From NCBI RefSeq assembly GCF_029318685.1, contig NZ_CP119677.1, positions 62,001 through 126,000 on the forward strand: a stretch of 64,000 nt of DNA. The letters are read 5' to 3'. This document shows, one piece after another, positions 17,899-28,430 of this stretch. Below the pieces are notes generated by a model. The model was not told the DNA's origin and searched no databases. It saw only the letters and a list, made by a program, of their open reading frames with translations. How positions within the stretch are numbered: position 1 is the stretch's first letter; each line of letters opens with the position of its first letter. The stretch is from Ruminiclostridium papyrosolvens DSM 2782. Its GTDB lineage: Bacteria; Bacillota; Clostridia; Acetivibrionales; DSM-1351. The position numbers and the translations under genes were made by a program.

Positions 17899-19239
17899 AT
17901 GGATATAGGAACTCTTGGCCGAATTCCTCCTCAAAGCCTGGAAGCGGAACAATCTGTTCTTGGATCTATGCTCATAGACAAGGAAGTTGTTCCTGTTGTT
18001 ATGGAGATATTGAAACCCGAGGATTTCTACAGGCCGGACCATAAAGAAATATATGACGTAATTATTGAGCTATTTGACAGAGCCCAGCCAATTGACTTGA
18101 TTACTGTATCCGAACGCCTGAAACTTCACGGGAAGCTTGAGCTTGTAGGCGGACTTGAGTACTTGACTAACATTGCAACTGAAGTACCAACAACGGCAAA
18201 TGTAAAGCATTATGCAAAGATAGTTGAAGAAAAGGCACTTTTGAGGAAGCTAATAAAGGCTTCAACCGATATAGTTGATTTAGGCTATAATGCATCTGAG
18301 GAAGTATCCTATATACTGGACAAGGCAGAGCAAAACATATTTGATATACTTCAAAAGCGTAGCTCACAAGGCTTTGTGCCAATAAAGGATGTTTTGGTAG
18401 ATACATTTAATAAATTAGAAGAATTGTATAATAATAGTGGAAACATAACCGGTATTCCTACAGGGTTTGCGGACCTTGATTTTAAAACATCAGGGCTGCA
18501 TAATTCGGATCTTATATTAATAGCTGCCCGTCCTGCAATGGGCAAAACCGCTTTTGCACTGAACCTTGCACAAAATGCAGCTGTTCACAGTAATGTACCC
18601 GTTGCAGTATTTAGTCTGGAAATGTCCAGAGAGCAGCTTGTAAACAGAATGCTTTGCAGTGAAGCAATGGTTGACAGTAATAGGATGAAAACAGGAAAAC
18701 TTGAGGACAACGACTGGCAAAAGGTTGCCAAGGCATTGGGTCCGCTTTCGGAAGCGCCAATATTCATAGATGATACACCGGGTGTATCAATTACTGAAAT
18801 AAGGGCAAAATGCAGAAGGTTAAAACTTGAACATAATCTTGGACTTGTAATAATAGATTACCTGCAGTTGATGCAGGGAAGCAGGTCAAAAAGTGAGAAC
18901 AGACAACAGGAAATCTCTGAAATATCCCGTTCTCTCAAGATTCTTGCAAAAGAAATAAATGTTCCGGTAATTACATTGTCACAGCTTAGCCGTGCTCCGG
19001 AAGCAAGAACCGACCACAGACCGATACTGAGCGATTTGAGAGAATCCGGAGCAATAGAGCAGGATGCTGATATTGTAATGTTTCTTTACAGAGATGATTA
19101 TTATAATCCTGAAACAGAAAAGAAGAACATAGCAGAGCTAATACTTGCAAAGCACAGAAACGGTTCTACTGGAACCGTAGAGCTTGTGTGGTTGGGACAA
19201 TACACAAAGTTTGCAAATCTGGAAAAGTTCAGGCAATAA
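17899..19239 (+). CDS. dnaB: Replicative DNA helicase DnaB
   Basis: 446 residues. The N-terminal primase-interacting domain begins RIPPQSLEAEQSVLGSML. The RecA-like motor has Walker A ARPAMGKTAFALN, Walker B LVIIDYLQLMQG, and C-terminal LSQLSRAPEARTDHRPILSD with the LRESGAIEQDADIV segment. It is the hexameric helicase at the replication fork. The frame can be read from a GTG at 17887, but that overlaps AAGGTGG, so the ATG at 17899 is the true start. Cotranscribed with rplI. Confidence 0.96.
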   Translation: MDIGTLGRIPPQSLEAEQSVLGSMLIDKEVVPVVMEILKPEDFYRPDHKEIYDVIIELFDRAQPIDLITVSERLKLHGKLELVGGLEYLTNIATEVPTTANVKHYAKIVEEKALLRKLIKASTDIVDLGYNASEEVSYILDKAEQNIFDILQKRSSQGFVPIKDVLVDTFNKLEELYNNSGNITGIPTGFADLDFKTSGLHNSDLILIAARPAMGKTAFALNLAQNAAVHSNVPVAVFSLEMSREQLVNRMLCSEAMVDSNRMKTGKLEDNDWQKVAKALGPLSEAPIFIDDTPGVSITEIRAKCRRLKLEHNLGLVIIDYLQLMQGSRSKSENRQQEISEISRSLKILAKEINVPVITLSQLSRAPEARTDHRPILSDLRESGAIEQDADIVMFLYRDDYYNPETEKKNIAELILAKHRNGSTGTVELVWLGQYTKFANLEKFRQ

Positions 19240-19260
19240 AAACAGGTAAAGGGAATTGTC

Positions 19261-20673
19261 ATGCTCAAACAACTGGTTTTTGAAACCATTAAAAATAAAG
19301 GGCTTATTAATTATGGAGAAGGCGTAATTGTAGGAATATCCGGAGGGTATGACTCGGTGTGCCTCCTCCATGTCTTGTATTCTATTTCAAATGAATTGGG
19401 AATAAAAATATATCCTGTACACGTAAATCACATGTTAAGGGGTGAAGAAGCCCTTAGGGATGAGAATTTCGTGAGAAGCTTTTGCGCTTCTTTAGGTCTT
19501 GAGGTTTACGTAAAGCATGTTGATGTTTCAAAAAAAGCAAAGATTGAAAAAACATCTCTGGAGGAAGCCGGTAGAAATGCCAGATACGAGGTGTTTAGCA
19601 CTGTTGCGGAAGAGCAGGGAGCTTCAAAAATTGCTGTTGCTCATTCAAGAAATGATCAGGCAGAAACTATTTTAATGAGAATTTGCAGAGGAACTGGCTT
19701 GGAAGGACTAAGGGGAATGGAGTATAAAAGAGATAATATAATACGCCCCCTGTTAGATGTTGACAGATACCAGATAGAGGAGTATGTAAACAAAATTGGG
19801 ATAGAGGCTGTTACTGACAGTTCCAATCTTCATACCGATTATTTCAGAAATAGAATAAGGCTTAACGTGATTCCGGCAATTAATGAGGCGTCCGGCTCAG
19901 ATATTACTGAAAATTTACTAAGATTATCTAAAATAGTTGTAGCAGAGGATGATTATTTAAGATATAATTCTGAATTATACTATCAAAAAGCAGTTCTTTC
20001 TGAAAAGAGAATGTATACAGAACTGGATTTGAAGGTATTAACGGAAGTACAGCAGGCTGTCAGACTACGTGTGTTGAGGATAGCTGTGGGGAATACCTGC
20101 GGAACACTTAACGGGTTTGAGTACATCCATATGGATAAGCTTAACAACCTTATTGAAAACGGTAGAACCGGTGCTCAGATTGATTTACCCCATTCAATGG
20201 CAGCGGTGAGGACTTATAATTCTCTGACTTTAAAGGAACAGGGAAAAGTAATTCGGGAACATTTTGAAAAAATTCTTCAAATTCCCGGAGAGACTGAAAT
20301 ACCAAATAAGGGTATAGTTGTTAAAACTGAAATTTTAAAAATTGAATCCGTTAAAAGCTGTCGGGAATTTATAAATTATAACGAAAAAGCTCATACTAAA
20401 TTTATTGATTTAGATAAATTGACTTCATCGGGGGTAAATATTCTGTTGAGAAACAGAAGAGACGGGGATGTTTTCAAGCCACTAAAATCAAATGGTACTA
20501 AGAAGCTAAAGGAATACTTTATTGATAATAAGGTTCCGAGAGAGAGCAGGGATACGATTCCGCTTATAGCTTTGGAAAAAGAAATAGTATGGATAATAGG
20601 AAATAAAATAAGTGATAATTATAAAGTAACTGACAATACTAAAACTGTATTGAAGATTTCTTGTATTCGATAA
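19261..20673 (+). CDS. tilS: tRNA(Ile)-lysidine synthase
   Basis: 470 residues. The N-type ATP pyrophosphatase loop SGGYDS is at residues 27-32, followed by HVNHMLRGEEALRDENFV and AVAHSRNDQAETILMR, then a TilS central region and the C-terminal domain (RNRRDGDVFKPLKSNGTKKLKEYFIDNKVP). It attaches lysine to C34 of tRNA-Ile(CAU) so that AUA is read as Ile, an essential role. It precedes hpt and ftsH, the conserved Firmicutes tilS-hpt-ftsH order. Confidence 0.96.
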   Translation: MLKQLVFETIKNKGLINYGEGVIVGISGGYDSVCLLHVLYSISNELGIKIYPVHVNHMLRGEEALRDENFVRSFCASLGLEVYVKHVDVSKKAKIEKTSLEEAGRNARYEVFSTVAEEQGASKIAVAHSRNDQAETILMRICRGTGLEGLRGMEYKRDNIIRPLLDVDRYQIEEYVNKIGIEAVTDSSNLHTDYFRNRIRLNVIPAINEASGSDITENLLRLSKIVVAEDDYLRYNSELYYQKAVLSEKRMYTELDLKVLTEVQQAVRLRVLRIAVGNTCGTLNGFEYIHMDKLNNLIENGRTGAQIDLPHSMAAVRTYNSLTLKEQGKVIREHFEKILQIPGETEIPNKGIVVKTEILKIESVKSCREFINYNEKAHTKFIDLDKLTSSGVNILLRNRRDGDVFKPLKSNGTKKLKEYFIDNKVPRESRDTIPLIALEKEIVWIIGNKISDNYKVTDNTKTVLKISCIR

Positions 20674-20718
20674 GAAATAATAAAAAGATTTGTTTATATC
20701 AAGGGGGATTAGCATTAA

Positions 20719-21258
20719 ATGGACGTAGTAGAGAGAGTATTGGTTTCAAAGGAACAGTTGGACAAGCAGGTTGAAGAACTTGGCGCTAGAATTTCAAAAG
20801 ACTATCAAGGACAGGAGTTAGTTATTATTGGAGTTCTTAAAGGAGGATTTATATTTCTTGCGGACTTAGCCAGAAAGATAACAATTCCTGTTGACCTGGA
20901 TTTTATGTCAGTATCAAGTTACGGTAATTCTTCAAAATCATCGGGAGTTGTAAAAATAATAAAAGACGTTGATACAAATATTACCGGTAAGCATGTACTG
21001 ATAGTTGAGGACATTATAGATACAGGTCTAACACTCAACCACTTGGTAGAACTCCTTAAAACAAGGGGGCCTTTAAGTGTAAAGGTTTGCGCTGCACTTG
21101 ATAAGCCATCCAGAAGAAAGGTTGATCTGAAGGTTGACTATAAAGGAATTGAAATACCAGATGAGTTTGTAATTGGTTACGGACTTGACTATGCGGGTAA
21201 ATACAGAAATATAGCTGAAGTGTGCGTATTGAAAAGGGAAGTGTACACAAAAAAATAA
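20719..21258 (+). CDS. hpt: Hypoxanthine (guanine) phosphoribosyltransferase
   Basis: 179 residues. The PRPP-binding motif HVLIVEDIIDTGLTL is visible, as is IGVLKGGFIFLADLARKI. The C-terminal region contains DEFVIGYGLDYAGKYRN, which contacts the purine. It salvages hypoxanthine and guanine to IMP and GMP. AAGGGGGA lies upstream of the ATG. Located between tilS and ftsH. Confidence 0.96.
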   Translation: MDVVERVLVSKEQLDKQVEELGARISKDYQGQELVIIGVLKGGFIFLADLARKITIPVDLDFMSVSSYGNSSKSSGVVKIIKDVDTNITGKHVLIVEDIIDTGLTLNHLVELLKTRGPLSVKVCAALDKPSRRKVDLKVDYKGIEIPDEFVIGYGLDYAGKYRNIAEVCVLKREVYTKK

Positions 21259-21510
21259 AATTTGTTACTGATTATGGTGTTTGTTGTGTTTTATATTTGT
21301 ATATGCTAATATAATATATACTGTACAAATTGGAATAATAAGCTAATATAATAAAGCAATAGTGTTGTTTCTGCAATATATCCAGGAATGGCAGCCGTGT
21401 TTTTTCGGGTGTTTGGATTAAAATTTGAATAATAACTCAGTGCGCATAATGAAGCAAAAAAGCCGGTTGAGTTATATTTGATACCTGGGTCTAATTAAGG
21501 AGGGAGATAT
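21259..21510 (+). promoter_or_regulatory. Long leader region before ftsH
   Basis: About 250 bases. AT-rich, with two copies of GCTAATATAAT (near 21305 and 21342) that offer -10-like TATAAT sequences but no clear -35 at a proper distance. An 8-bp inverted repeat ATAACTCA (21432-21439) with TGAGTTAT (21468-21475) could fold in the transcript. No gene is visible. Confidence 0.4.
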
Positions 21511-23370
21511 TTGAAATATTTTAAGGGTATCAGTTTTTATATAATTGTTTTTATACTTATTTTGGTTGTAATAACATTCTTTACACAAAGCGACAATCCG
21601 CCAAAAATGAGTTATTCTCAATTGTTAACGGAAATGAAGGCAGGAAATGTAAAGAGCATAGGTTTACAAACAGACACGGCTACGATTGAACTGAAGAAGC
21701 CGAAGGAAAATAACAAGACTAAATATGTAGTTATTGTCCCTCCGGATGTAACTTCTGCATCTGATAGATTTACAGCGGCATTGGATAGTAACCTTATTGA
21801 AGATTTTCATGTAACACAGCCTCCTCAACCACCATGGTGGGTGTCGATGCTGCCAACTGTAGGTCTTGTAATAATATTAATTCTGATATGGTTCTTTTTC
21901 ATACAGCAGTCCCAAGGCGGAGGCGGGGGCAACAGGGTTATGTCCTTTGGAAAGAGCCGAGCAAAAATGACTGTTGATGATAAGAAAAAAATTACATTCG
22001 AGAATGTAGCAGGAGCAGATGAAGAAAAAGAGGAACTGGCTGAAATAGTTGAGTTCTTGAAAGCACCAAAGAAGTTTGTCGAATTGGGTGCCAGAATACC
22101 AAAGGGTGTACTCTTAGTAGGACCTCCCGGAACAGGTAAAACACTCTTGGCTAAAGCTGTATCAGGTGAAGCAGGAGTACCGTTTTTCAGCATCAGTGGT
22201 TCTGACTTCGTTGAAATGTTTGTAGGTGTTGGTGCGTCCCGTGTACGTGATCTTTTTGAACAGGCAAAAAAGAATGCACCATGTATTGTATTCATAGATG
22301 AAATAGATGCCGTGGGACGTCATAGAGGAGCCGGATTAGGCGGAGGCCATGATGAAAGAGAACAGACCTTAAACCAATTGCTGGTAGAAATGGATGGTTT
22401 TGGGATAAATGAAGGAGTAATCATACTTGCCGCAACAAACAGACCTGACATATTAGACCCTGCTTTACTTAGACCGGGTCGTTTTGACAGACGTGTTGTT
22501 GTTGGTTTGCCGGATATAAAGGGTAGAGAGCAGATATTAAAGGTTCATTCCAGAGGTAAGCCATTAGCAGATGATGTAAAGCTGGACGATCTTGCAAGAA
22601 TAACCCCGGGCTTTACCGGAGCAGATATTGAGAACCTTTTGAATGAAGCTGCTTTGCTTACTGCCAGAGCAAATAAGAAAAAAATAGGCAACGAAGAGAT
22701 AAAAGAAGCCGCATTTAAAGTAATGATGGGACCTGAAAAGAAGAGCCGTGTTATGAGCGAGCATGACAAGAAGGTCACCGCATTCCACGAAGCGGGCCAT
22801 GCAATTGCAATAAAGCTTGTATCCACAAGCCAGAAGGTAGATAGGGTGTCAATCATACCTGCAGGTATGGCAGGCGGATATACCGCAAGCAGACCTCAGG
22901 AAGATAAGAGCTATCATACCAAGTCTCAGCTGATTGAAGAAATAATTATTGCACTTGGAGGAAGAGCTGCTGAGGACATTATAATGGATGAAGTCAGTAC
23001 AGGAGCATCAAGTGACCTTAAAAAGGTTAATCAGATTGCAAGAAACATGGTTACAAAGTACGGTATGAGTGAGAAACTTGGCAATATGATTTTCGGAAAT
23101 GAGAATGATGAAGTTTTCATTGGAAGAGATCTAGCTCAGGCCAGAAACTACAGTGATGAAGTTGCAGCAATGATTGACAATGAAGTTAAAAGTATCATTG
23201 ATAGCGCATATGAAAGAACTGTGACCTTGTTAAGAGAAAATATCGCCAGACTCAATAAGCTTGCTGAAGTACTTCTTGAGAAGGAAAAAGTCGAGGGTAC
23301 AGAGTTTGAAGAAATTTTTGAAAGTGTGGCATTGGGGGCTTCTTCTCAAACACCACAGTTGGAAGGTTAA
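21511..23370 (+). CDS. ftsH: ATP-dependent zinc metalloprotease FtsH
   Basis: 619 residues. It has two transmembrane helices (about 6-24 and 110-130) with a small extracytoplasmic domain between them. The AAA module has Walker [14 protein letters not shown] and Walker [14 protein letters not shown], plus the second region of homology [21 protein letters not shown]. The protease domain has zinc motif HEAGHA. It degrades unneeded membrane and regulatory proteins. The start is TTG at 21511, supported by AAGGAGGGA at 21497-21505 and the natural N-terminus [11 protein letters not shown]. Confidence 0.96.
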   Translation: MKYFKGISFYIIVFILILVVITFFTQSDNPPKMSYSQLLTEMKAGNVKSIGLQTDTATIELKKPKENNKTKYVVIVPPDVTSASDRFTAALDSNLIEDFHVTQPPQPPWWVSMLPTVGLVIILILIWFFFIQQSQGGGGGNRVMSFGKSRAKMTVDDKKKITFENVAGADEEKEELAEIVEFLKAPKKFVELGARIPKGVLLVGPPGTGKTLLAKAVSGEAGVPFFSISGSDFVEMFVGVGASRVRDLFEQAKKNAPCIVFIDEIDAVGRHRGAGLGGGHDEREQTLNQLLVEMDGFGINEGVIILAATNRPDILDPALLRPGRFDRRVVVGLPDIKGREQILKVHSRGKPLADDVKLDDLARITPGFTGADIENLLNEAALLTARANKKKIGNEEIKEAAFKVMMGPEKKSRVMSEHDKKVTAFHEAGHAIAIKLVSTSQKVDRVSIIPAGMAGGYTASRPQEDKSYHTKSQLIEEIIIALGGRAAEDIIMDEVSTGASSDLKKVNQIARNMVTKYGMSEKLGNMIFGNENDEVFIGRDLAQARNYSDEVAAMIDNEVKSIIDSAYERTVTLLRENIARLNKLAEVLLEKEKVEGTEFEEIFESVALGASSQTPQLEG

Positions 23371-23459
23371 CTTTAACAGATTTAAATATTTAGGGGGTTG
23401 CTTTTACAAGGAGCAAGCCCCTTAATTATACTTAATTTGACGCGGAGGATATTATTCAC

Positions 23460-23852
23460 ATGGACTTAAAGGTTGGTATAACAGGAAGCACAGAAGTACT
23501 TGTTTCAGAGGCTAATACAGCAAAAACTATGGGGAGCGGCAGTCTTGATGTATTTGCAACACCTGCTATGATTGCATTGATGGAAAAGGCGGCTTCAATG
23601 ACTGTACAGAATTATATTGATGAAGACAGCTCAACAGTGGGAACTATGATAAATATAAAGCATATTGCTGCAACTCCTATAGGAATGAATGTAACCGCAA
23701 AGGCAGAGCTTGTTGAAATTGAGGGTAAAAGACTTGTATTTTCAGTGGAGGCTTTTGACGGGAAGGATAAAATAGGGGAGGGACAGCACGAGAGATTTAT
23801 TATTAAAGCTGAAAAGTTTATAGCAAAGGCAAATAGTAAATTAAATGAATAA
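23460..23852 (+). CDS. Hotdog-fold thioesterase, FlK-like
   Basis: 130 residues. The order of segments ANTAKTMGSGSLDVFATPAMIALMEKAA, then TVGTMINIKHIAATPIGM and EGQHERFIIKAEKF follows the FlK-like acyl-CoA thioesterase family (hotdog fold). FlK itself hydrolyses fluoroacetyl-CoA; the substrate here is unlikely to be that and cannot be read from sequence. GCGGAGG precedes the ATG. It stands alone between ftsH and metK. Confidence 0.8.
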   Translation: MDLKVGITGSTEVLVSEANTAKTMGSGSLDVFATPAMIALMEKAASMTVQNYIDEDSSTVGTMINIKHIAATPIGMNVTAKAELVEIEGKRLVFSVEAFDGKDKIGEGQHERFIIKAEKFIAKANSKLNE

Positions 23853-23868
23853 TAGTAATTAACTTCTA

Positions 23869-23897
23869 TTGACTAATAGACCAATTTATGGTTAAAT
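23869..23897 (+). promoter_or_regulatory. Promoter of the SAM riboswitch-metK transcript
   Basis: TTGACT (23869-23874), 17-bp spacer, TTAAAT (23892-23897). The -35 lies within a small inverted repeat, TCTATT-GACT-AATAGA. Initiation would fall about 15 bases before the riboswitch. Confidence 0.6.
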
Positions 23898-23920
23898 AAA
23901 CATAAAAGTTAATATTGTAT

Positions 23921-24020
23921 CCTTATCAAGAGAGGTGGAGGGAATGGGCCCGATGAAACCCGGCAACCAGCATAATTTTGCATGGTGCCAATTCCTCCGG
24001 GTTTAGCCTGGAAGATGAGG
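23921..24020 (+). ncRNA. SAM-I (S-box) riboswitch controlling metK
   Basis: The conserved S-box core is plain: P1 strand CCTTATC (23921-23927), AAGAGAGGTGGAGGGA, then CCCGATGAAACCCGGCAACC, a hairpin, GGTGCCAATTCCT, and the closing P1 strand GATGAGG (24014-24020). SAM binding stabilises P1 and favours the terminator that follows at 24045-24066, shutting off SAM synthetase. The 3' P1 strand can instead pair with part of the terminator stem, giving the alternative antiterminator. Confidence 0.96.
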
Positions 24021-24044
24021 GGTGTTATTGAAATAAACATGACA

Positions 24045-24066
24045 AACCTCGTAAGAGGTTTTTTTA
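24045..24066 (+). terminator. Riboswitch-controlled terminator
   Basis: AACCTC (24045-24050), GTAA loop, GAGGTT (24055-24060), then a T-run. It is the expression platform of the SAM-I riboswitch upstream of metK. Confidence 0.9.
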
Positions 24067-24125
24067 TTTTATAAAAAAATCTCTAATTAATTAATTTTTT
24101 ATTAAATAGGGGAGGTAGTATTTGT

Positions 24126-25316
24126 ATGACAAAAAGGCTTTTTACATCTGAATCAGTAACAGAGGGGCATCCTGATAAAATTTGTGATCAGGTATCTGAC
24201 GCAGTATTGGATGCAATTTATGAAAAGGACCCACAGGCAAGAGTTGCATGTGAGACAGCAGTTACAACCGGTATGGTAATGGTAATGGGAGAAATCACAA
24301 CCAACTGTTATGTTGATATCCCTAAAGTAGTAAGAAATACTATAAGAGATATAGGATATGACAGAGCTAAATATGGGTTTGATTGTGATACATGTTCAGT
24401 ATTAACTTCTATAGATGAACAGTCATCAGATATTGCTATGGGTGTTGATAAGGCGCTCGAAGCAAAAGTAGGTGAAATGAGTGAAGAGCAGATTCAGGCT
24501 ATCGGAGCCGGAGACCAAGGAATGATGTTTGGTTTCGCATGTGATGAAACACCTGAGTTGATGCCAATGCCTATAATGTTGGCTCACAAGCTTACACTAA
24601 AACTAACTGAAGTAAGAAAGAATGGATTAGTAAAGTATTTGAGACCTGATGGTAAATCACAGGTTACTATTGAGTATGATGGGGACAAGCCTGTTAGGGT
24701 TGATACTGTAGTTATATCTACTCAACATGGAGCGGACGTCAGCCATGAAACAATAGAACAGGATATAATGGAACATGTAATTCTTCCGGTAATTCCTAAA
24801 GAGTTATTGGATGAGGGAACAAAATATTTCATTAATCCTACAGGAAGGTTTGTAGTTGGAGGACCTCAGGGAGACTCCGGACTTACAGGAAGAAAGATTA
24901 TAGTTGATACTTACGGCGGCTACGCAAGACACGGAGGCGGTGCTTTTTCAGGAAAAGACCCCACAAAGGTTGACCGTTCAGCTGCATATGCTGCCAGATA
25001 TGTTGCAAAAAATATAGTAGCAGCAGGGATAGCACGCAAATGTGAAGTCCAGCTGGCATATGCCATAGGTGTTGCAAAGCCTGTATCAATACTTGTTGAT
25101 ACTTTTGGAACAGCTGCTATATCTGAGGATAAGATTTCAGAATTGGTGAATAAGCACTTTGACTTAAGGCCGGCTGCTATCATAAGCAAACTGAATTTAA
25201 GAAGACCAATTTACAGAAAGACAGCGGCATATGGTCATTTCGGAAGAGAAGATGCAGATTTTTCATGGGAAAAGACAGATGTTGCTGATGCATTGAGAAA
25301 AGATGCAGGATTATAA
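24126..25316 (+). CDS. metK: S-adenosylmethionine synthetase
   Basis: 396 residues, full length. It begins [19 protein letters not shown] (ATP site) and carries [16 protein letters not shown] and the phosphate loop [19 protein letters not shown]. It makes SAM from methionine and ATP. It is preceded by a SAM-I riboswitch, so the end product shuts off its own synthesis. GGGGAGGT precedes the ATG. The gene is monocistronic, ending at a strong terminator. Confidence 0.98.
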   Translation: MTKRLFTSESVTEGHPDKICDQVSDAVLDAIYEKDPQARVACETAVTTGMVMVMGEITTNCYVDIPKVVRNTIRDIGYDRAKYGFDCDTCSVLTSIDEQSSDIAMGVDKALEAKVGEMSEEQIQAIGAGDQGMMFGFACDETPELMPMPIMLAHKLTLKLTEVRKNGLVKYLRPDGKSQVTIEYDGDKPVRVDTVVISTQHGADVSHETIEQDIMEHVILPVIPKELLDEGTKYFINPTGRFVVGGPQGDSGLTGRKIIVDTYGGYARHGGGAFSGKDPTKVDRSAAYAARYVAKNIVAAGIARKCEVQLAYAIGVAKPVSILVDTFGTAAISEDKISELVNKHFDLRPAAIISKLNLRRPIYRKTAAYGHFGREDADFSWEKTDVADALRKDAGL

Positions 25317-25342
25317 GAACTATATTGTTTAAATAACATAAG

Positions 25343-25398
25343 AGAGGTACAATTTCACGGCTATAGTAAAAGGGGCTGAGAAATTGTACCTCTTTTTA
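25343..25398 (+). terminator. Terminator of metK
   Basis: Fourteen-bp stem AGAGGTACAATTTC (25343-25356) with GAAATTGTACCTCT (25380-25393), a 23-nt loop and a T-run. Confidence 0.88.
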
Positions 25399-25470
25399 GG
25401 TTGCCTCTTGTAACAAAACATACCTGTGAATCATAAAATATGGTACGAGGAATGTTAAAGGAGGAGTTTT

Positions 25471-25809
25471 ATGACAGATATTAGCTACATAATTTTGGGG
25501 TTATTCTCCATATACGGTGTTTTCAGTTTGTTTAGAAGTATATTCAGATTATTAGAAAACAAAAAGTATTATGTTGAAAAAGCAAATCTTGTTCTCTTGG
25601 TTAATGACCAGGAAGAAAATATTGAAAAAATAATACGTGAAGCCATGATGAGCAAATTTGTAAGAAATATAGCCATAAATGGAAGTTTTATAGTTATTGA
25701 TATGAATTCAAAGGATCAAACCTATAAAATACTTAAAAGGCTTGAGAAACAGTACCCTCTGGTTGAGGTTTGCAGTTTTGATGAGAGAGAAAGCATCTTT
25801 TATAAATAA
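25471..25809 (+). CDS. Small membrane-anchored protein of unknown function
   Basis: 112 residues. One N-terminal transmembrane helix (about 5-24) is followed by a cytosolic part with NLVLLVNDQEENIEKIIRE and FIVIDMNSKDQTYKILKRL. This alternation of beta strands and helices resembles the first half of a family 2 glycosyltransferase domain but lacks the rest, so I would not assign activity. AAAGGAGGAG precedes the ATG. It lies between the metK terminator and the RecD2 gene. Confidence 0.6.
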   Translation: MTDISYIILGLFSIYGVFSLFRSIFRLLENKKYYVEKANLVLLVNDQEENIEKIIREAMMSKFVRNIAINGSFIVIDMNSKDQTYKILKRLEKQYPLVEVCSFDERESIFYK

Positions 25810-25870
25810 ATATAAATATACGGCCATGGTATCCTTCTTGTAGCAGTATATAAAATAGGTTAAGATATAT

Positions 25871-28330
25871 ATGTTACAAATAAAAGTAATAGGGACAAGC
25901 ACTTATTACACAGTTTTGGAGGTTACCGTGGCGACAGGACAATTTCAACAGCAAAGATGGTCATTCGACAGTTACCCTGTGGGGACAGCGTTAAGCATTA
26001 TTGGCCGTTTTGACTATAAAATATATGAAAATGCAGATAATGGATATAAAATCTATACTTTTGAAATAGAAAGAATTATTGATGAGGATGGATTTGAACA
26101 TGAGGCTCAGGATCTTATAAGTGTAACCGGATATTATGAGGTGAATGACCATTGTGCGGTTTTGCCATGTAAAATTGTCGGTACCGTGGGAGTATACAAA
26201 GGTGAAAAGCAACTTAAGGCTGATACTGTAGAATTTATTGAACCTGCTACCGATGAAGGAATAATAACCTTTCTGTCATGCGGAATAATTAAGGGCGTGG
26301 GAGAAAAAACAGCAAGAAATATTGTTGTAGGCTACAAAAGTGGTTCGAGCTTTGTTGAGGGCTTTGGTAGCAATACCTTGGAGATTATAAAAAACGAACC
26401 CCTGTCTCTGGTAAAGATAAAAGGCATTTCTGCTGATAAGGCTAGGCTTATCCACGATTCTTATATGGAAAACATGGAATACCAGAACGTCATGATTTTC
26501 TTTCAAAAATTTGGGGTATCATCAGCTAAGGCCATGAAGATATATAATACTTTTAAAGGAACAGCTATAGCCATTGCCGAGCAGAACCCATATATGTTTA
26601 CCAATATAAAGGGCTTTGGATTTAGAACCTGTGACGAAATAGCAAAAAAACTGGGAATAGATTCCCATTCCATATTCAGAATGGAAGCCGCCTTGAAAAG
26701 TGTACTGGAAACAGCTGAAACAGAAGGGCATTGTTACTTATACAGACAACAGCTTTTACAGGCAACTTCAAAAGCTTTAAGTGATAATGCAGATAAAATC
26801 AGCGAGGATGAACTGGACGAAGCCTACAAGAGAATGATAAAAACAGGACTTCTTGTGAATATAACATATACAGAAAATGAAGACAGATATGAGGCTGTTT
26901 ATACAAGGGATATGCACAAGCTTGAATACGAAACTGCACTTGCCATAAAAAATATAGTGAGGTGCCAGCCTGATATTAGCGTAGCACATGTTGATAAGTT
27001 GATAGCTGAATTTGAAGAGTTAAAGGGCTTTGAACTTGAAGACATGCAAAAGGAATCTGTCAGAGCAGTTTTTGAAACAAATATGCTGATTCTCACGGGT
27101 TCTGCGGGAAGTGGAAAAACCACTACTGTAGAATGTATGATATATGTGCTGCAAAGAGTTTTTGAAAATCGTCAGGAAATGAGTTTTATGCTGGCAGCAC
27201 CTACAGGAAAGGCTGCTAAAAGACTTACGGAAATAACTGGTTTTGAAGCAATGACTATACACCGGCTTCTGCAATTTTCCTATGAAAATAAAGGATTTTT
27301 TTACAGACAGGGTAACGAACTGCCTTACGACCTTATAGTAATTGATGAAAGCAGTATGCTTAGCATAGATTTGGCTCATGCGTTGTTTACTGCCATTTCA
27401 CCGGGAACAACAGTAGTTATGATTGGTGATACTCAGCAGCTACCTTCTGTAGGTGCCGGAAATGTACTGGATGATATGATAAAAAGCGGAGTAATACCTA
27501 CAGTCAAGTTAAATGTTATAAAACGACAGGCAGACGGGTCCGGCATTATTTCAAATGCAAACAGGATTATAAACGGTGAAATGCCTGAAATAATAAATCA
27601 AAACAAGGATTTCTTTGTAATTGAAGAAGATGACAAATACAGGGTTGTCAAAAAGACTCAGGAGGCATTAAACAGGCTTATGACAGCCTATAACCATACA
27701 ATAGATGACATTCAGATAATTTGTCCCCAAAAATCTTCTGAAATCGGGACGTACGAATTAAATAAAGCCATACAGGAGATGGTTAATCCTGCTGCAGAAA
27801 ATAAACAGGAAATAAAAAGAGGAAATAGTGTTTTCAGAGAAGGAGACAAAGTTATTCACCTAAGCAATAATTACGAGACTCCACATTATCGTAGAGAACC
27901 TGATACCGGAAGATATTTTGCGCAAGAGAGTTGTGGAATTTTTAACGGAGATATCGGCAGGATTATTGAAATATCCAATATAAAGGAAGTTGAAGCTGAG
28001 GATGAGGATGCAAACACCCCTGAAAAGAAAGTTGCGGTTCAGTATGATGATTTTATTATAATTTATCATATAAATGAACTTGAGGAGATAGATTTGGCAT
28101 ATTGCCTGACCGTTCACAAAATGCAGGGGTCTCAATGCGAAGCTGCTATTATACTATGTCATATGAGAAACTATGTCATGCTTAACAGAAACCTTGGATA
28201 TACAGCCGTTACGAGAGCAAAAAAAATGGCGTGTATTATAGGGCAAAAGAAGGCAATAAAATTAATGGTTTCAAATGTTAAAATTAATGAAAGAAATTCA
28301 ATGCTGTGTGACCTTTTAAAGATAGGATAG
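25871..28330 (+). CDS. recD2: RecD2-type ATP-dependent DNA helicase
   Basis: 819 residues. The N-terminal OB-like and helix-hairpin-helix regions (GIIKGVGEKTARNIV, LVKIKGISADKARLI) are typical of the long RecD2/TraA form. The SF1B motor has motif I GSAGSGKTTTVECMI near residue 410, motif II LIVIDESSML, motif III IGDTQQLPSVGAGNVL and a C-terminal VHKMQGSQCEAAII, with YTAVTRAKK as motif VI. It acts 5'-3' in repair and does not need RecBC. The ribosome site is weak (GGTTAAG), but the ATG fits the N-terminus. Confidence 0.9.
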   Translation: MLQIKVIGTSTYYTVLEVTVATGQFQQQRWSFDSYPVGTALSIIGRFDYKIYENADNGYKIYTFEIERIIDEDGFEHEAQDLISVTGYYEVNDHCAVLPCKIVGTVGVYKGEKQLKADTVEFIEPATDEGIITFLSCGIIKGVGEKTARNIVVGYKSGSSFVEGFGSNTLEIIKNEPLSLVKIKGISADKARLIHDSYMENMEYQNVMIFFQKFGVSSAKAMKIYNTFKGTAIAIAEQNPYMFTNIKGFGFRTCDEIAKKLGIDSHSIFRMEAALKSVLETAETEGHCYLYRQQLLQATSKALSDNADKISEDELDEAYKRMIKTGLLVNITYTENEDRYEAVYTRDMHKLEYETALAIKNIVRCQPDISVAHVDKLIAEFEELKGFELEDMQKESVRAVFETNMLILTGSAGSGKTTTVECMIYVLQRVFENRQEMSFMLAAPTGKAAKRLTEITGFEAMTIHRLLQFSYENKGFFYRQGNELPYDLIVIDESSMLSIDLAHALFTAISPGTTVVMIGDTQQLPSVGAGNVLDDMIKSGVIPTVKLNVIKRQADGSGIISNANRIINGEMPEIINQNKDFFVIEEDDKYRVVKKTQEALNRLMTAYNHTIDDIQIICPQKSSEIGTYELNKAIQEMVNPAAENKQEIKRGNSVFREGDKVIHLSNNYETPHYRREPDTGRYFAQESCGIFNGDIGRIIEISNIKEVEAEDEDANTPEKKVAVQYDDFIIIYHINELEEIDLAYCLTVHKMQGSQCEAAIILCHMRNYVMLNRNLGYTAVTRAKKMACIIGQKKAIKLMVSNVKINERNSMLCDLLKIG

Positions 28331-28357
28331 CCCAATGTGACATAATAAATTGCTTTG

Positions 28358-28386
28358 TTGCACAAAAATGAAAAATGATGTAATAT
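28358..28386 (+). promoter_or_regulatory. Sigma-A promoter at the head of the late flagellar cluster
   Basis: TTGCAC (28358-28363), 17-bp spacer, TAATAT (28381-28386), about 40 bases before the ribosome site of comF. Confidence 0.6.
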
Positions 28387-28430
28387 TAAGATATACTGTA
28401 ATTTTCTAAGGAAAATAGGAGGAGGAAAGT

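Noticed and set aside
21825-22295. 156-codon open frame on the minus strand in ftsH
   Set aside because: Antisense shadow of the AAA domain, with no start signals or recognisable protein.
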